In this document: piece by piece, positions 54,419-63,554 of the stretch
Layout: the number at the start of each line of letters is the position of its first letter
Numbering within the stretch: the first letter of the stretch is position 1
NCBI GenBank assembly: GCA_903924205.1
Contig: CAIYAP010000002.1
Span: 488,277-552,276, forward strand
Length of the DNA stretch: 64,000 nt
Source of the DNA: an uncultured Actinomycetes bacterium
GTDB taxonomy: Bacteria; Actinomycetota; Acidimicrobiia; Acidimicrobiales; RAAP-2
Direction of reading: 5' to 3'
Program-made: the position numbers and the translations under genes
Notes under the pieces: model-generated
Database searches by the model: none
Told to the model about the DNA's origin: nothing
What the model saw: only the letters and a program-made list of their open reading frames with translations

Positions 54419-55927
54419 TTAGAGGTTCTGTTCAAACTCTTCCAGCACCGCTTCGCGGTCTTCCTTGGTGGGCGGAACAAAGTATGGCGAACCGTATTTG
54501 GCGTTGATGTTTTTGATCACCGTGCTGAGGCCGAAGTAGTACCAGAGCATGGGCAAAATGCCGATGCCAATCGAACCCAGGCCAATCCACTTGGTCGTGG
54601 TGTTGAGACCCGGGATGACCTTGATGAAGATGAAGATCATGAAGATGGCACCGAGTAGGGGCCACAGACCAATGAGCAGGGCGTTACCCACCGACTTGAA
54701 GAGATGCTTGCGATACAGCACGACGACGGCGAGTCCGGCGGCGGCGTAGTAGAAGCAGATCTGAAGTCCGATGGCGTTGTAACCGTCCGTCAAGATGTTG
54801 GCGATGCTGCCGATGTATTGGCTTCCGACGAACAGTCCGAGCACGACGACGGTGACAAAGACGATGGAGGCCATGGGGGTCTTGCGGTCGGAGTGCACGG
54901 TGCCGAAAATCTTCGGCATGGTGTGGTCTCGCCCCATGACAAAGAGGGTGCGGGTCAACTGGATGAGCTGAGTCTCGAGGGTGGCAATGGTGGAGAGCAC
55001 CACCGCGACCACGATCAACTTGCCGCCCGTGCCGCGCCACACTTCCTGGCCGAGCACCGACAAGATGTCCGCCGCGTTGTTGGAGTCGGTGAGCTGTGCG
55101 GGCGTCAAGACCAGGTTCGACGCGATGGTAAAGAGTTCGTAGAGGAAGAACACGATGACGGTGCCGACCACTCCGCCGAGACCCGAGGTGGTCTTGGCGG
55201 ACTTGGTTTCTTCGTTCAGGTTCGCGGTGACGTCCCAGCCCCAGAAGTAGAAAGCGGCGAGGAGGGCACCGGCCACGAAGCCGTTAAATCCACCGGCTCC
55301 CTTGAAGATGGAGGGCGCGAACCAGTGCCACGAGAAGGCGGTGTGGTGCGGCGCCTTGAAGATGGCGAGGAGGGCAAAGAGGATAAGGAGGGCCACTTCG
55401 GTGCAGGTCATGATGATCTGCACGCGCACCGTCACGGTGACGCCGGCCGCCACCGTCGCCACCATGGCGAGGAAGAAGAGGGCGCCGAAGAGAGTCACCA
55501 AAGTCTTGTTATTGGCCCAGGAGTCCGAGAACAGGCCGAGGACGTTGGAACCCGCGGGCAAGGTGGCAATCACCGAGAAGATGAGGGAGGACACCACGAG
55601 TGACCACCCGGAGAGGTAGCCAATAATGGGGTGAAGGCCACGGCGCACCCAGGAGTAGGCCGCACCGGCGGAGGACTCGTTGTTGGACAGGTGCTTGAAG
55701 GCAAACACAATGCCGAACATGAAAAAGCCGCAGTAGAGCAGGGCGGCGGGGCCACCCAGGCCAACGGCCCCGAACAAGAGGGCGGTAGTGGCGGCGATGG
55801 AATAAGCGGGAGCTGAACCCGCGAGGCCCATGATGACGGAGTCAAACAGTCCGAGAACGCCACCACGGAGGCGATGTTCGTGCTGCTCGTCTAATTGGGC
55901 CTCGTAAGCCGAGTGGGGGTTGCTCAT
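54419..55927 (-). CDS. APC-family amino-acid permease
   Basis: The 502-residue protein has about 12 hydrophobic helices with the APC signature GLAGSAPAYSIAATTALLFGAVG and FAFKHLSNNESSAGAAYSWVRRGLHPIIGYLSGW. The N-terminus (PHSAYEAQLDEQHEHRLRGG) and the C-terminus (VPPTKEDREAVLEEFEQNL) are cytoplasmic. GAGGAG precedes the ATG. The substrate, an amino acid or polyamine, cannot be told. Its promoter region is shared with tldD. Confidence 0.88.
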   Translation of the reverse strand: MSNPHSAYEAQLDEQHEHRLRGGVLGLFDSVIMGLAGSAPAYSIAATTALLFGAVGLGGPAALLYCGFFMFGIVFAFKHLSNNESSAGAAYSWVRRGLHPIIGYLSGWSLVVSSLIFSVIATLPAGSNVLGLFSDSWANNKTLVTLFGALFFLAMVATVAAGVTVTVRVQIIMTCTEVALLILFALLAIFKAPHHTAFSWHWFAPSIFKGAGGFNGFVAGALLAAFYFWGWDVTANLNEETKSAKTTSGLGGVVGTVIVFFLYELFTIASNLVLTPAQLTDSNNAADILSVLGQEVWRGTGGKLIVVAVVLSTIATLETQLIQLTRTLFVMGRDHTMPKIFGTVHSDRKTPMASIVFVTVVVLGLFVGSQYIGSIANILTDGYNAIGLQICFYYAAAGLAVVVLYRKHLFKSVGNALLIGLWPLLGAIFMIFIFIKVIPGLNTTTKWIGLGSIGIGILPMLWYYFGLSTVIKNINAKYGSPYFVPPTKEDREAVLEEFEQNL

Positions 55928-55957
55928 GGCAGCTCCTCGTTGTTGGTAGTGGGATCA

Positions 55958-56059
55958 CCTCTAAGTTGACAGATAAATCGGTCAAACCTAACACGCGGGG
56001 GTAATTGGCCCCGCGACGCGGGGACGCACCCACTCACGAGCGCCGCCATTACATATGGT
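55958..56059. promoter_or_regulatory. Divergent promoter region, permease / tldD
   Basis: TTGAC (55966-55970) and GTCAA (55981-55985) form an inverted repeat with a 10-bp centre; each half reads as a -35 box (TTGACA to the right, TTGACC to the left). TATGGT (56054-56059) lies 6 nt before the tldD ATG and is the likely -10 of a leaderless tldD mRNA. A small hairpin CCCCGC-gac-GCGGGG lies at 56009-56023. Confidence 0.5.
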
Positions 56060-56065
56060 GGAGCC

Positions 56066-57568
56066 ATGACTGTTCAGTTTCGCTATCTCGACGAGGTACT
56101 CGCCCAGACGCTCAGTTCGGCCGCTATTGACGCCGCAACGGCCGCCGGCGCATCGCTCGCGAGTTGCCGCGTCGAAAACATTCGCAACCAAGTTGTCGTA
56201 TTGCGCGATGGGGAACTTGAAACCTCGAGTGACAACGTCGAATTCGGGCTCGGTGTGCGGGTGGTGGTCAACGGGGCCTTGGGCTTCGCCGCCACCGTGG
56301 CTAAGACCATCGACGACGCGCGAGCGGTCGCGATTCAAGCGGTCCACGTGGCGCGCACGGTGGCGAGGGCGCAGCGCCAGGTCATGGAATTAGCCCCCGA
56401 ACCCTCCCACGGAATGATTCGCTGGGCTTCTCCCTACGAGATTGATCCGACCACCGTGCCCCTGCTCGACAGGGTGGAGCTCCTCGGTTCGTGGAGCCAG
56501 CAACTACTCGCCTCGCCCCACGTGCAACACGTCACGGCCTACGTGTTGGCCGTGACCGAAGAGAAGCACTACGCCGATAGCAACGGCACCGTGGCCTTCC
56601 AGCAACGCGTGCGCGTGAACCCCGAGGTAGAGGCCATCGCGGTAGATGACGCGGGCTTTGAATCCATGTCGACCACGGCCCCACCCGTCGGTCGCGGCTG
56701 GGAGTATCTCCTCGGTACCGGTTGGGATTTTGCGAGCGAACTAGCTCAGCTGCCCGACTGGTTGGCGGAGAAGAAAGTCGCCCCCTCGGTGACGGCGGGC
56801 CGCTACGACTGCGTGATTGACCCCACCAACTTGTGGCTCACGATTCACGAGTCCATCGGTCACGCCACCGAACTCGACCGCGCCCTCGGTTACGAGGCCG
56901 CCTACGCCGGGACCTCCTTCGCCACTCCCGATAAGCGCGGCAGCTTGCAGTACGGATCATCGATCATGAATGTGACCGGTGACCGCACCGCGCCCCACGG
57001 ACTCGCGTCGGTGGCCATCGACGACGAGGGTGTGGCGAGTCAGTCCTTCCCCCTCATCGAAAACGGCATCTTGACGGGTTACCAACTCGATCGCGCCACG
57101 GCCACGGTGGCGGGCTACGAACGTTCGAACGGTTGTGCCTTTGCCGACTCGCCACTTCACGTGCCGCTGCAGCGCATGGCCAACGTCTCCCTCGCGCCGG
57201 CCCCCGGACACGGACCGTCCACCGAGGAGCTCATCGCCGACGTCGACCACGGTCTCTACATCGTGGGGGATAAGAGTTGGTCCATCGACATGCAGCGATA
57301 CAACTTCCAGTTCACTGGTCAACGATTCTTCAAGATTGAAAACGGCAAGTTGGCGGGCCAGGTCAAAGACGTCGCCTACCAAGCCACCACCACCGACTTT
57401 TGGGGATCACTCGAAAAGGTGGGTGGGGAACAGACCTACCTGCTCGCCGGGGCCTTTAACTGTGGCAAGGCCCAACCCGGTCAAGTGGCGGCCGTGTCGC
57501 ACGGCTGTCCCAGTGTTCTCGTCTCGAAGGTCAACATCCTCAACACCCGATCGGAGGCCGGACGATGA
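56066..57568 (+). CDS. tldD: TldD-family metalloprotease
   Basis: The 500-residue protein has the HExxxH zinc motif (H261, E262, H266 in IHESIGHATELDRA), with YAGTSFATPDKRGSLQYGS and DDEGVASQSFPLIENGILTGYQLDR after it. TldD and TldE form a heterodimer that degrades unfolded peptides and matures some modified peptides (for example microcins and bottromycin-like products). It is translationally coupled to the next gene by ATGA. No precursor-peptide gene is seen nearby. Confidence 0.93.
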   Translation: MTVQFRYLDEVLAQTLSSAAIDAATAAGASLASCRVENIRNQVVVLRDGELETSSDNVEFGLGVRVVVNGALGFAATVAKTIDDARAVAIQAVHVARTVARAQRQVMELAPEPSHGMIRWASPYEIDPTTVPLLDRVELLGSWSQQLLASPHVQHVTAYVLAVTEEKHYADSNGTVAFQQRVRVNPEVEAIAVDDAGFESMSTTAPPVGRGWEYLLGTGWDFASELAQLPDWLAEKKVAPSVTAGRYDCVIDPTNLWLTIHESIGHATELDRALGYEAAYAGTSFATPDKRGSLQYGSSIMNVTGDRTAPHGLASVAIDDEGVASQSFPLIENGILTGYQLDRATATVAGYERSNGCAFADSPLHVPLQRMANVSLAPAPGHGPSTEELIADVDHGLYIVGDKSWSIDMQRYNFQFTGQRFFKIENGKLAGQVKDVAYQATTTDFWGSLEKVGGEQTYLLAGAFNCGKAQPGQVAAVSHGCPSVLVSKVNILNTRSEAGR

Positions 57569-58944
57569 GTGGACTGCCACACCCTTCCGACGTCACCCGT
57601 CGCATCCTCGCCGAAGCGGGCAGTGACGCTACGGTGCTGATGTCTGATGGCAGCGAAGCCGAGGTGCGCGTCGCGAATAACACCGTGACCACCAATGGTC
57701 AACGTCGTAGCCGCACAGTGACCGTGGTGGTCTTTGATGAGCGTCCTGACGGCGTGGCGGCGGGAGTTGCCTCTCGCTCTGGTGACGTGGACATTCATGA
57801 ACTCGTCGCGGCGGCTCGTCACGATGCGGCGAACGCCCCCCTCGCTACCGACGCCGCACCCTTGGTGGGTGGCCCGGGTCACGGGGCGGAGAGCGACGAG
57901 GTTCCGGAGACGTCGCTCGAGGTAATGGGTGACGTTCTCGACTCACTGCGCGAGCTCACGGCGAGAGCCGAGTCGCGCGGAGTCACCCTCGCGGGTTTCT
58001 TTTCTCACGCGCTCGCCACCACCACGGTGGCGACGTCCGCCGGCGCGTACCGACGCTTCACGCAGCCCACCGGCTCGGTGCAGCTGGTCGCGCGCGCCGA
58101 TGGTGGACAGCGCTCGACCTGGCGTGGGCTGTCCACTCCCTATTTTCGTGACGTACCCATGGACGAACTCGAGGCTGATCTGTATCGCCGTCTCGAGTGG
58201 GCGCAGCGCCGCATCGAACTGCCCGCTGGTCGCTACGAAACCATCATGTCGCCCTCCACGGTGGCCGACATGATGGCCTACCTCTACTTCAGCAACGAGG
58301 GTCCCGACGCGGCGCAGGGTCGCACCGTGTTCTCGACACCCGGTGGTGGGACTCGTAATGGCGAGAAGATCTCGTCCCTGCCCTTTACTTTGTATTCCGA
58401 CCCTTTCGCAGCGGGTCTCGAGTGTCGTCCCTTCGTCGCCACGTCAGCCTCGAGCACCACCGAGTCGGTCTTCGATAACGCCATGGACATTGAGCGCACC
58501 GACTGGATTCGTGATGGGGTCATCAACGACCTGCGTTTTCACCGCGCCGGCGCTGCGGAGGCCGGACGCCCACGCGCCACGCCGGGCATCGACAACATCA
58601 TTTTGGAGGCCGGGGGGACCGCCAGCCTCGACGACATGATTGCCTCTAGTGAGCGGGCACTACTCATTAACACCCTGTGGTACATCCGCTCGGTCGATCC
58701 GGCGACCTTGCTCCTCACCGGACTCACGCGAGATGGGGTCTACCTCGTGGAAGACGGCAAGGTGACGGGTCAGGTGAATAACTTCCGATTTAACGAAAGT
58801 CCTCTCGACCTCCTCACCCGCGCCACGGAGGCGGGAGTGAGCGAGCTGACCTTGCCTCGCGAGTTTGACGAGTTCTATCGCGCGCGCACCTGCAGTCTGC
58901 GAATTCCCGACTTCAATATGAGTTCGGTGAGCCCCGCGAGTTAA
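57565..58944 (+). CDS. TldE/PmbA-family protein
   Basis: The 459-residue protein is the partner of TldD and lacks the HExxxH motif. Landmarks: GRYETIMSPSTVADMMAYLYFSN, CRPFVATSASSTTESVFDNAMD, ILLINTLWYIRSVDPATLLLTGLTRDGVYLVEDGKVTGQVNNFRFNESPLDLL. Overlaps tldD by 4 bp. The 3' end is 19 bp before the DUF1003-like gene. Confidence 0.9.
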   Translation: MSGLPHPSDVTRRILAEAGSDATVLMSDGSEAEVRVANNTVTTNGQRRSRTVTVVVFDERPDGVAAGVASRSGDVDIHELVAAARHDAANAPLATDAAPLVGGPGHGAESDEVPETSLEVMGDVLDSLRELTARAESRGVTLAGFFSHALATTTVATSAGAYRRFTQPTGSVQLVARADGGQRSTWRGLSTPYFRDVPMDELEADLYRRLEWAQRRIELPAGRYETIMSPSTVADMMAYLYFSNEGPDAAQGRTVFSTPGGGTRNGEKISSLPFTLYSDPFAAGLECRPFVATSASSTTESVFDNAMDIERTDWIRDGVINDLRFHRAGAAEAGRPRATPGIDNIILEAGGTASLDDMIASSERALLINTLWYIRSVDPATLLLTGLTRDGVYLVEDGKVTGQVNNFRFNESPLDLLTRATEAGVSELTLPREFDEFYRARTCSLRIPDFNMSSVSPAS

Positions 58945-58963
58945 GCGGTGCCATACTGGCCGT

Positions 58964-59518
58964 ATGGCCGTTGATTTCAACTACACCCCGCATCCGCGCG
59001 TTGACGAACGAGTCCACGAAGGTCCCATCACGACGACCGCCGTGCGCCTCCATGTGGCCGAGCGGGGGATTCGCGCCTTTAATGCCCGGATCGGACTCGC
59101 CGTTACCGACGCCGTGGGCACCATGTGGGCGGCCTACGTCTTCGCCCTGATCTCCCTGATGTCCTTACCGGCGGTATTGGTGGGGGTGTTGCCGTCGTGG
59201 CGTCACCACTTCCCCCACTGGATCATTTCGGCAAGCCTGATCTCTCTGGTGGGGTGGATCAGTTCGTATTTCCTTCAGTTGGTGCTCTTGCCCATCATCA
59301 TTGTGGGCCAGAACATCCAAGCGGCGGCGGCTGATCAACGTGCCGATGCGACCTACCGCGACGCCGAGGCGGTGCTGCACGAGTCAGAGCAAATTCAAAA
59401 TCACCTCAAGGCCCAAGACACCGAGATCGAGCGTCTATTGAACATTGTCCGTTCGCTCGAGGAGCGGTGGATCAAAAACATCGAACCCGCCCTTCCCATC
59501 GTTAAAAACGACAAGTAA
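58964..59518 (+). CDS. DUF1003-like membrane protein
   Basis: The 184-residue protein has two membrane helices (about 52-70 and 87-110). The segment LLPIIIVGQNIQAAAADQRADATYRDAEAVL resembles the 'I-M-x-Q-N-R-Q-x-x-x-D' part of DUF1003, followed by a coiled-coil C-terminus (LKAQDTEIERLLNIVRSLEERW). Function unknown. It has a CATACT hexamer 6 nt before the ATG (leaderless-type). It may be co-transcribed with tldD/tldE. Confidence 0.65.
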   Translation: MAVDFNYTPHPRVDERVHEGPITTTAVRLHVAERGIRAFNARIGLAVTDAVGTMWAAYVFALISLMSLPAVLVGVLPSWRHHFPHWIISASLISLVGWISSYFLQLVLLPIIIVGQNIQAAAADQRADATYRDAEAVLHESEQIQNHLKAQDTEIERLLNIVRSLEERWIKNIEPALPIVKNDK

Positions 59519-59574
59519 ACTATTTACCATCACGGAAGCCCTTACATGGCTCCCGGAGACGAGACGGAGACGTG

Positions 59575-60567
59575 ATGGCTGACACTTGGGATGACGAACT
59601 CGCCGTTCAGTTAGAAACCGGCGCTCGCGGTGAATTGATCGTTCCCGGTATTGACGTCAAAGCGGTCGTGCGCAAGTACACCGGTAAGGTCGGCTGGCCG
59701 ACCGTGCTACTCGCATTGGTTCTGACCGCGGCCTACTCCTCGGTGTTTGTGCTGTGGCACTACCAGTACCTGCCGCTGGTGGCGGGAATGGCCATCAACT
59801 CCGTTTTGGCCTATCTCTTCTACACCATTCACCACGACGCGAATCACAAGGCTATTAGTGGTCGAAAGAAGAAGTGGGCCTGGCTGGACACCGCCCTCGG
59901 CACCTGGTCGGCTATTCCCCTGCAGCTGAGTTTCGCGGCCTGGTCCATGGACCACCTTCGTCACCACGCGTACACCAACGACAAAAAGCGTGACCCCGAC
60001 ATGCTGTGGTCGGGCACCTTGGCGCAGATTCCGGTGAAGTGGGTGTTCGCAAACTTGCTCCTGCTTCTCGCCGCCATGCCCGGCGGTCGCAAGATGGCGA
60101 AGGCCGTCATGCGCGCCATGAACCCTTCGGCGGGACGCACCTCGGAGAGCAAGCCCAATCCGCGCATCTTGAAGGAAGAGGCCATCATGCGCCGCTACAC
60201 CCAGCTGTGCTTGCTGGCGGTGGCCGTCTCCATCCCGCTCGGACTCTTCTGGCCCGTGATGTTCCTGTGGCTCATCCCCGGGCGAATTGGCATGTTGATC
60301 CTGGTGACCATCTTGGTGTGGTTCCCCCACTACCCCTATGAGACCACCGAACAGTTCGGGGCCTCACGTATTGCTCCCTTCCCGGGGTCAACCCCGATCA
60401 TGATGGAGCACGATTACCACCTCATTCACCACCTCTACCCGAGCGTGCCGTGGTATCGCTACAAGAGTGTGTACAAAGAGATTCGACCCTTCCTCGTCGC
60501 CAATGGTGCGTACATGGAAGGCGGTTCGGTGACCCCGCGAAAGAAGATTCGCCTTCTGAACGCGTAG
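59575..60567 (+). CDS. Membrane-bound fatty-acid desaturase/hydroxylase-family protein
   Basis: The 330-residue polytopic protein has the three histidine clusters of the di-iron superfamily: HHDANH (86-91), HLRHH (127-131) and HLIHH near the C-terminus, each near membrane helices. The arrangement fits fatty-acid desaturases and beta-carotene hydroxylases; the substrate is uncertain. ATG at 59575 follows GAGACGGAGACG; GTG 59572 is an alternative. It is the last gene before the accessory segment. Confidence 0.85.
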   Translation: MADTWDDELAVQLETGARGELIVPGIDVKAVVRKYTGKVGWPTVLLALVLTAAYSSVFVLWHYQYLPLVAGMAINSVLAYLFYTIHHDANHKAISGRKKKWAWLDTALGTWSAIPLQLSFAAWSMDHLRHHAYTNDKKRDPDMLWSGTLAQIPVKWVFANLLLLLAAMPGGRKMAKAVMRAMNPSAGRTSESKPNPRILKEEAIMRRYTQLCLLAVAVSIPLGLFWPVMFLWLIPGRIGMLILVTILVWFPHYPYETTEQFGASRIAPFPGSTPIMMEHDYHLIHHLYPSVPWYRYKSVYKEIRPFLVANGAYMEGGSVTPRKKIRLLNA

Positions 60568-61173
60568 GAGTTGGCAAAAGAGGCTGAATTTTGTCGGTAC
60601 CCCCTCCGACATTCCCATCATGATTCACGCTAAAAACAGCCGACTATCTTGTACTTTATAATGAATCAGCGAGGGAAATACTGAAATTGTGTACTTTTTA
60701 ATTGGACTGATTTGTGGCGGTAGCTTCATCTGGACTGGCATCAAAGTCGCCTTTCAATTGGGGCTGTGATGCTGTGACATTCCACTTTAGTGGTCGCATT
60801 ATCGACATGACCTGGTGGCATGGGTATGGAAGTGTTCCGCACGAATTCACCTCAGGATGGGCTGGATTTCTTTCGGTTATCGCAGGAATTACACTCATCA
60901 TTATTAGTCTGGTTTTTCAAGCAGCTCATTCTAGGTAGCGTCTCGTTCTCTTCATGGTCAACCTTCATTCCCAGTCTCGACTGGGGCTCTCTAGTCATAA
61001 GAGATGGACCGATTGAAGGGGGTCAGGACACCTCGAGTTGTACGCCGGTAGGGAATCTCGTTCGAGGTTGCATGTTGACACCGCAATGCTGCGTAAGTTG
61101 ACGCGAGGCCTACCCGCCACATCTCTACCGGGGATCAATTCCAGTGCGCATGTCCTGGACTCATCCTGAATTC
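60568..61173. other. 606-bp region between the desaturase and the restriction gene
   Basis: The region is poorer in GC than its left side. It holds a perfect TATAAT (60657-60662), a possible frameshifted two-helix membrane gene (60689-60938), and about 235 bp before the endonuclease stop in which I see nothing. Confidence 0.5.
60689..60938 (+). pseudogene. Possible frameshifted small two-helix membrane protein
   Basis: A GTG at 60689 opens a frame for 26 residues (YFLIGLICGGSFIWTGIKV..., one membrane helix) that stops at 60767-60769. The +1 frame continues from about there to a stop at 60938, ending with a second helix (AGFLSVIAGITLIIISLVF). One base shift near 60766 would join them to about 83 residues. 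It may be a mutation, a sequencing error, or two short unrelated frames. Confidence 0.35.
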
Positions 61174-62436
61174 TTAGAAGTCCGACCCTCGGAGGACCCA
61201 CTTAGCCCATGAGACGAAGGTCTGGGCTCTTCGCTCAACTGTAGAGCTGGAGAGCGATCCCCACCGCCGGGAACCACGTATCGCGCTCTCCACGCGACCC
61301 TTCGCATCGTCATGACTTAACAACGCGAGAATGGCCTTACGGGTGAACTCATCCCCGCAAAGCCGCCGTTTGAGGCCCTCAATTTGTGCCGACGTTGATC
61401 GCTGAGCAATCTTGACTCCAGATTGAGACAATCGGAAGAGTCCACCTGGCACTCGTTCGAAATAGCCGAGATAAACGGCCGCATTGGGGTAGTAGCCCGC
61501 CTGCCGTATATCAAACAGTTCGCTATCGACAACATCATCCTTGGAAATGTAGCCACCGAGATCGTTAGCGAGGTTGATAATTGTGAGTATTCGAGATGCT
61601 GAGTCCGCCTGGGGGAGTGGAACGTCATCCGCCTTCACCCGAATTAGCTGCGCCGCAGTGGCTTCTCGAACATCAAATTTCTTAGCCTCACTACTCATGA
61701 GTTGATAACGCTCACTTTTGATGACTTTCGAAGAGGTCATTACGTCGGGATTTTCGAATTGGTATTCAAGGAGAAGGAGCTCGTCACCTTCAACCCCCAT
61801 AAAGACGTTACGTATCTCGTGCGTTCGCTCACTGAGATTTCCCCAGGTACGAAAGGGATAATAAATCTGTCTCAAATTGAATGTTGCGGGAATACGATTT
61901 TTGGCTTCAACGAGACAGAGCGATCGCCCACTCTCAAGGCCCGCATCGATTTCAATCTGCGCACCATTGACCTCAACTGGATGGGGGAAGCCATCGATAC
62001 CAAACTTGAAACTTCCCGTGCCCATCCTCCCAAATGTCGTGATTTTGAGATCTTCACCGAGGAAGTGACTCAATGCACCGGAATGAAGTGCCCGCAGGAC
62101 GGAAGTGGTCTCGGACTTTGGACCCGACGTGAGGCCCACAAGATCGGGAACGGTCATTTGAACTGCATCGCCGGCAGGCGCTTTTGGAACTTCGGCGAAG
62201 GTGTCGATCTGAGCGATCAGAAAGCGCGATCTTGAGAGTGGAAGGATGCCGAGCCCGTTTTCAGTCAGAAATTCAGGCTGTGTCTCTCGCGAGTCCACTT
62301 TCGTCAGGAGGCGTGGCTCGCGAAACTCACGAATCTGCTCCACGTCAAGCGTAAAAAATTTGTCACTCTCAACGACTTGAGCAATCTCATATTTGTCGTC
62401 GAGTTTCTTCCACGCCGTCTCGTTCTTGCCCGTCAT
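61174..62436 (-). CDS. Type II restriction endonuclease (PD-(D/E)xK fold, unclassified)
   Basis: The 420-residue protein overlaps an adenine methylase gene by 4 bp and carries a possible nuclease core: D164 in AQIEIDAG and E177-A-K179 in LCLVEAKN, that is D-x12-ExK as in PD-(D/E)xK enzymes. Residues about 280-350 (ILTIINLANDLGGYISKDDVVDSELFDIRQA... GLFRLSQSGVKIA) read like a winged helix. I do not recognise a named restriction family. The function follows mainly from the neighbour. Lower GC than the core genes suggests transfer. Confidence 0.65.
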   Translation of the reverse strand: MTGKNETAWKKLDDKYEIAQVVESDKFFTLDVEQIREFREPRLLTKVDSRETQPEFLTENGLGILPLSRSRFLIAQIDTFAEVPKAPAGDAVQMTVPDLVGLTSGPKSETTSVLRALHSGALSHFLGEDLKITTFGRMGTGSFKFGIDGFPHPVEVNGAQIEIDAGLESGRSLCLVEAKNRIPATFNLRQIYYPFRTWGNLSERTHEIRNVFMGVEGDELLLLEYQFENPDVMTSSKVIKSERYQLMSSEAKKFDVREATAAQLIRVKADDVPLPQADSASRILTIINLANDLGGYISKDDVVDSELFDIRQAGYYPNAAVYLGYFERVPGGLFRLSQSGVKIAQRSTSAQIEGLKRRLCGDEFTRKAILALLSHDDAKGRVESAIRGSRRWGSLSSSTVERRAQTFVSWAKWVLRGSDF

Positions 62437-63401
62437 AAGTCTAATTGTTGCTGGCCTAGTGGCGTTATGGGATACGAGCTTCCCAGATACTCCAATACCT
62501 CGATGCGTGAATCAGCGTTAGCCGAAATCGATCGTCGCACAGCAACCTTGTTGGGCATGAGCGCGGTCGTCTTATAGAGCTTTGTAGTTGCATCGGTATC
62601 TGAATTGGAGGCCAAGACAAATGTGCCTACGTCAATCAAGCGAGATATTTCAGCAGCGAGGCGGGCCTGTTGCTCTTCTCCGAATCCATCCTGATGATAG
62701 GCAGTGTGATTAGAAGTTTCACTCACTGCGAAGTATGGGGGATCGAAATAGACAAAGTCACCGGATTTTGCCTTTCGCGTGACATCGGTGAAGTCGCCGA
62801 GAGTGATTGCTTTAACTGATGAGAAAATCTCGCCGTATGCGAGAAGCTCGTCAGTTGTGAAAAACTTTGGCTTCACGAGATGTCCGTACGGGACATTGAA
62901 ACCACCGGACTTGTTGACCCGGTAGAGGCCGTTAAAGCACGTACGGTTCAGGAACAAAAACCATGCCGCTCGTTCCGGGGAATTGAGCGGAGGCTCGTGT
63001 TTGCGCACTGAGTTGAAGTGCGTGTTTCGGGGGCATTTCTTCCGTTCTTCGCCGTGGCAGTGCGCACCACACTGCTTTTTCTTCAGGTGGGTGACAATGT
63101 GCTCTTCGTAGGTGGCAAGAAAGAGTTTGAATGAACCATCGGAACTACCGAGCGTTCGATACAGGTTGATGAGATCGGGGTTGATGTCATTAATCCGCAT
63201 CCGCTTGGCAAACTTCAATCCTCCACGGCGAATCAGCTCAATTCCCACGGCCCCCGCACCAAAAAAGGGTTCGTAGTACGTACCTCGTCCTTCGAGGAAT
63301 CCTTCTGGGACTGCGTTCATGATTTCAGGCAGGAGTCGACGCTTCCCACCGGCCCACCGCAATAATGGCCCAGAAACCTTCTCGTATCGACGTATTGCCA
63401 C
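62433..63401 (-). CDS. DNA adenine methylase of the Dam (D12) class
   Basis: The 322-residue N6-adenine methyltransferase has the SAM motif GPLLRWAGGKRRLLPEI (11-27) with YEPFFGAGAVGIELIRRG, the target-recognition stretch NRTCFNGLYRVNKSGGFNVPYG (152-173) and the catalytic DPPY (220-223). Dam-class enzymes often modify GATC, but the site is not proven here. An insertion near residues 103-135 has Cys111, His114, Cys115, His116 and Cys123, a possible zinc site. The start is GTG at 63401. It is the first gene of the restriction-modification pair. Confidence 0.88.
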   Translation of the reverse strand: MAIRRYEKVSGPLLRWAGGKRRLLPEIMNAVPEGFLEGRGTYYEPFFGAGAVGIELIRRGGLKFAKRMRINDINPDLINLYRTLGSSDGSFKLFLATYEEHIVTHLKKKQCGAHCHGEERKKCPRNTHFNSVRKHEPPLNSPERAAWFLFLNRTCFNGLYRVNKSGGFNVPYGHLVKPKFFTTDELLAYGEIFSSVKAITLGDFTDVTRKAKSGDFVYFDPPYFAVSETSNHTAYHQDGFGEEQQARLAAEISRLIDVGTFVLASNSDTDATTKLYKTTALMPNKVAVRRSISANADSRIEVLEYLGSSYPITPLGQQQLDL

Positions 63402-63554
63402 GCCTCCATTCTGCCCACCGGATATGACGCACAGGGTGACACTTCAAAGATTTGTTGGCCTCGAAAACGGGTTGGAAGCAAGACGCTCCCAATTCGGACA
63501 CGGGTCATTTCTGAGAATTGTCAAAACTTGCGTACGTGCACTTCAAGATCGCAG

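Noticed and set aside
54704..55603. A 299-codon Glu/Gly/His-rich frame on the plus strand opposite the permease
   Set aside because: It is the complement of membrane-helix codons and has no family features.
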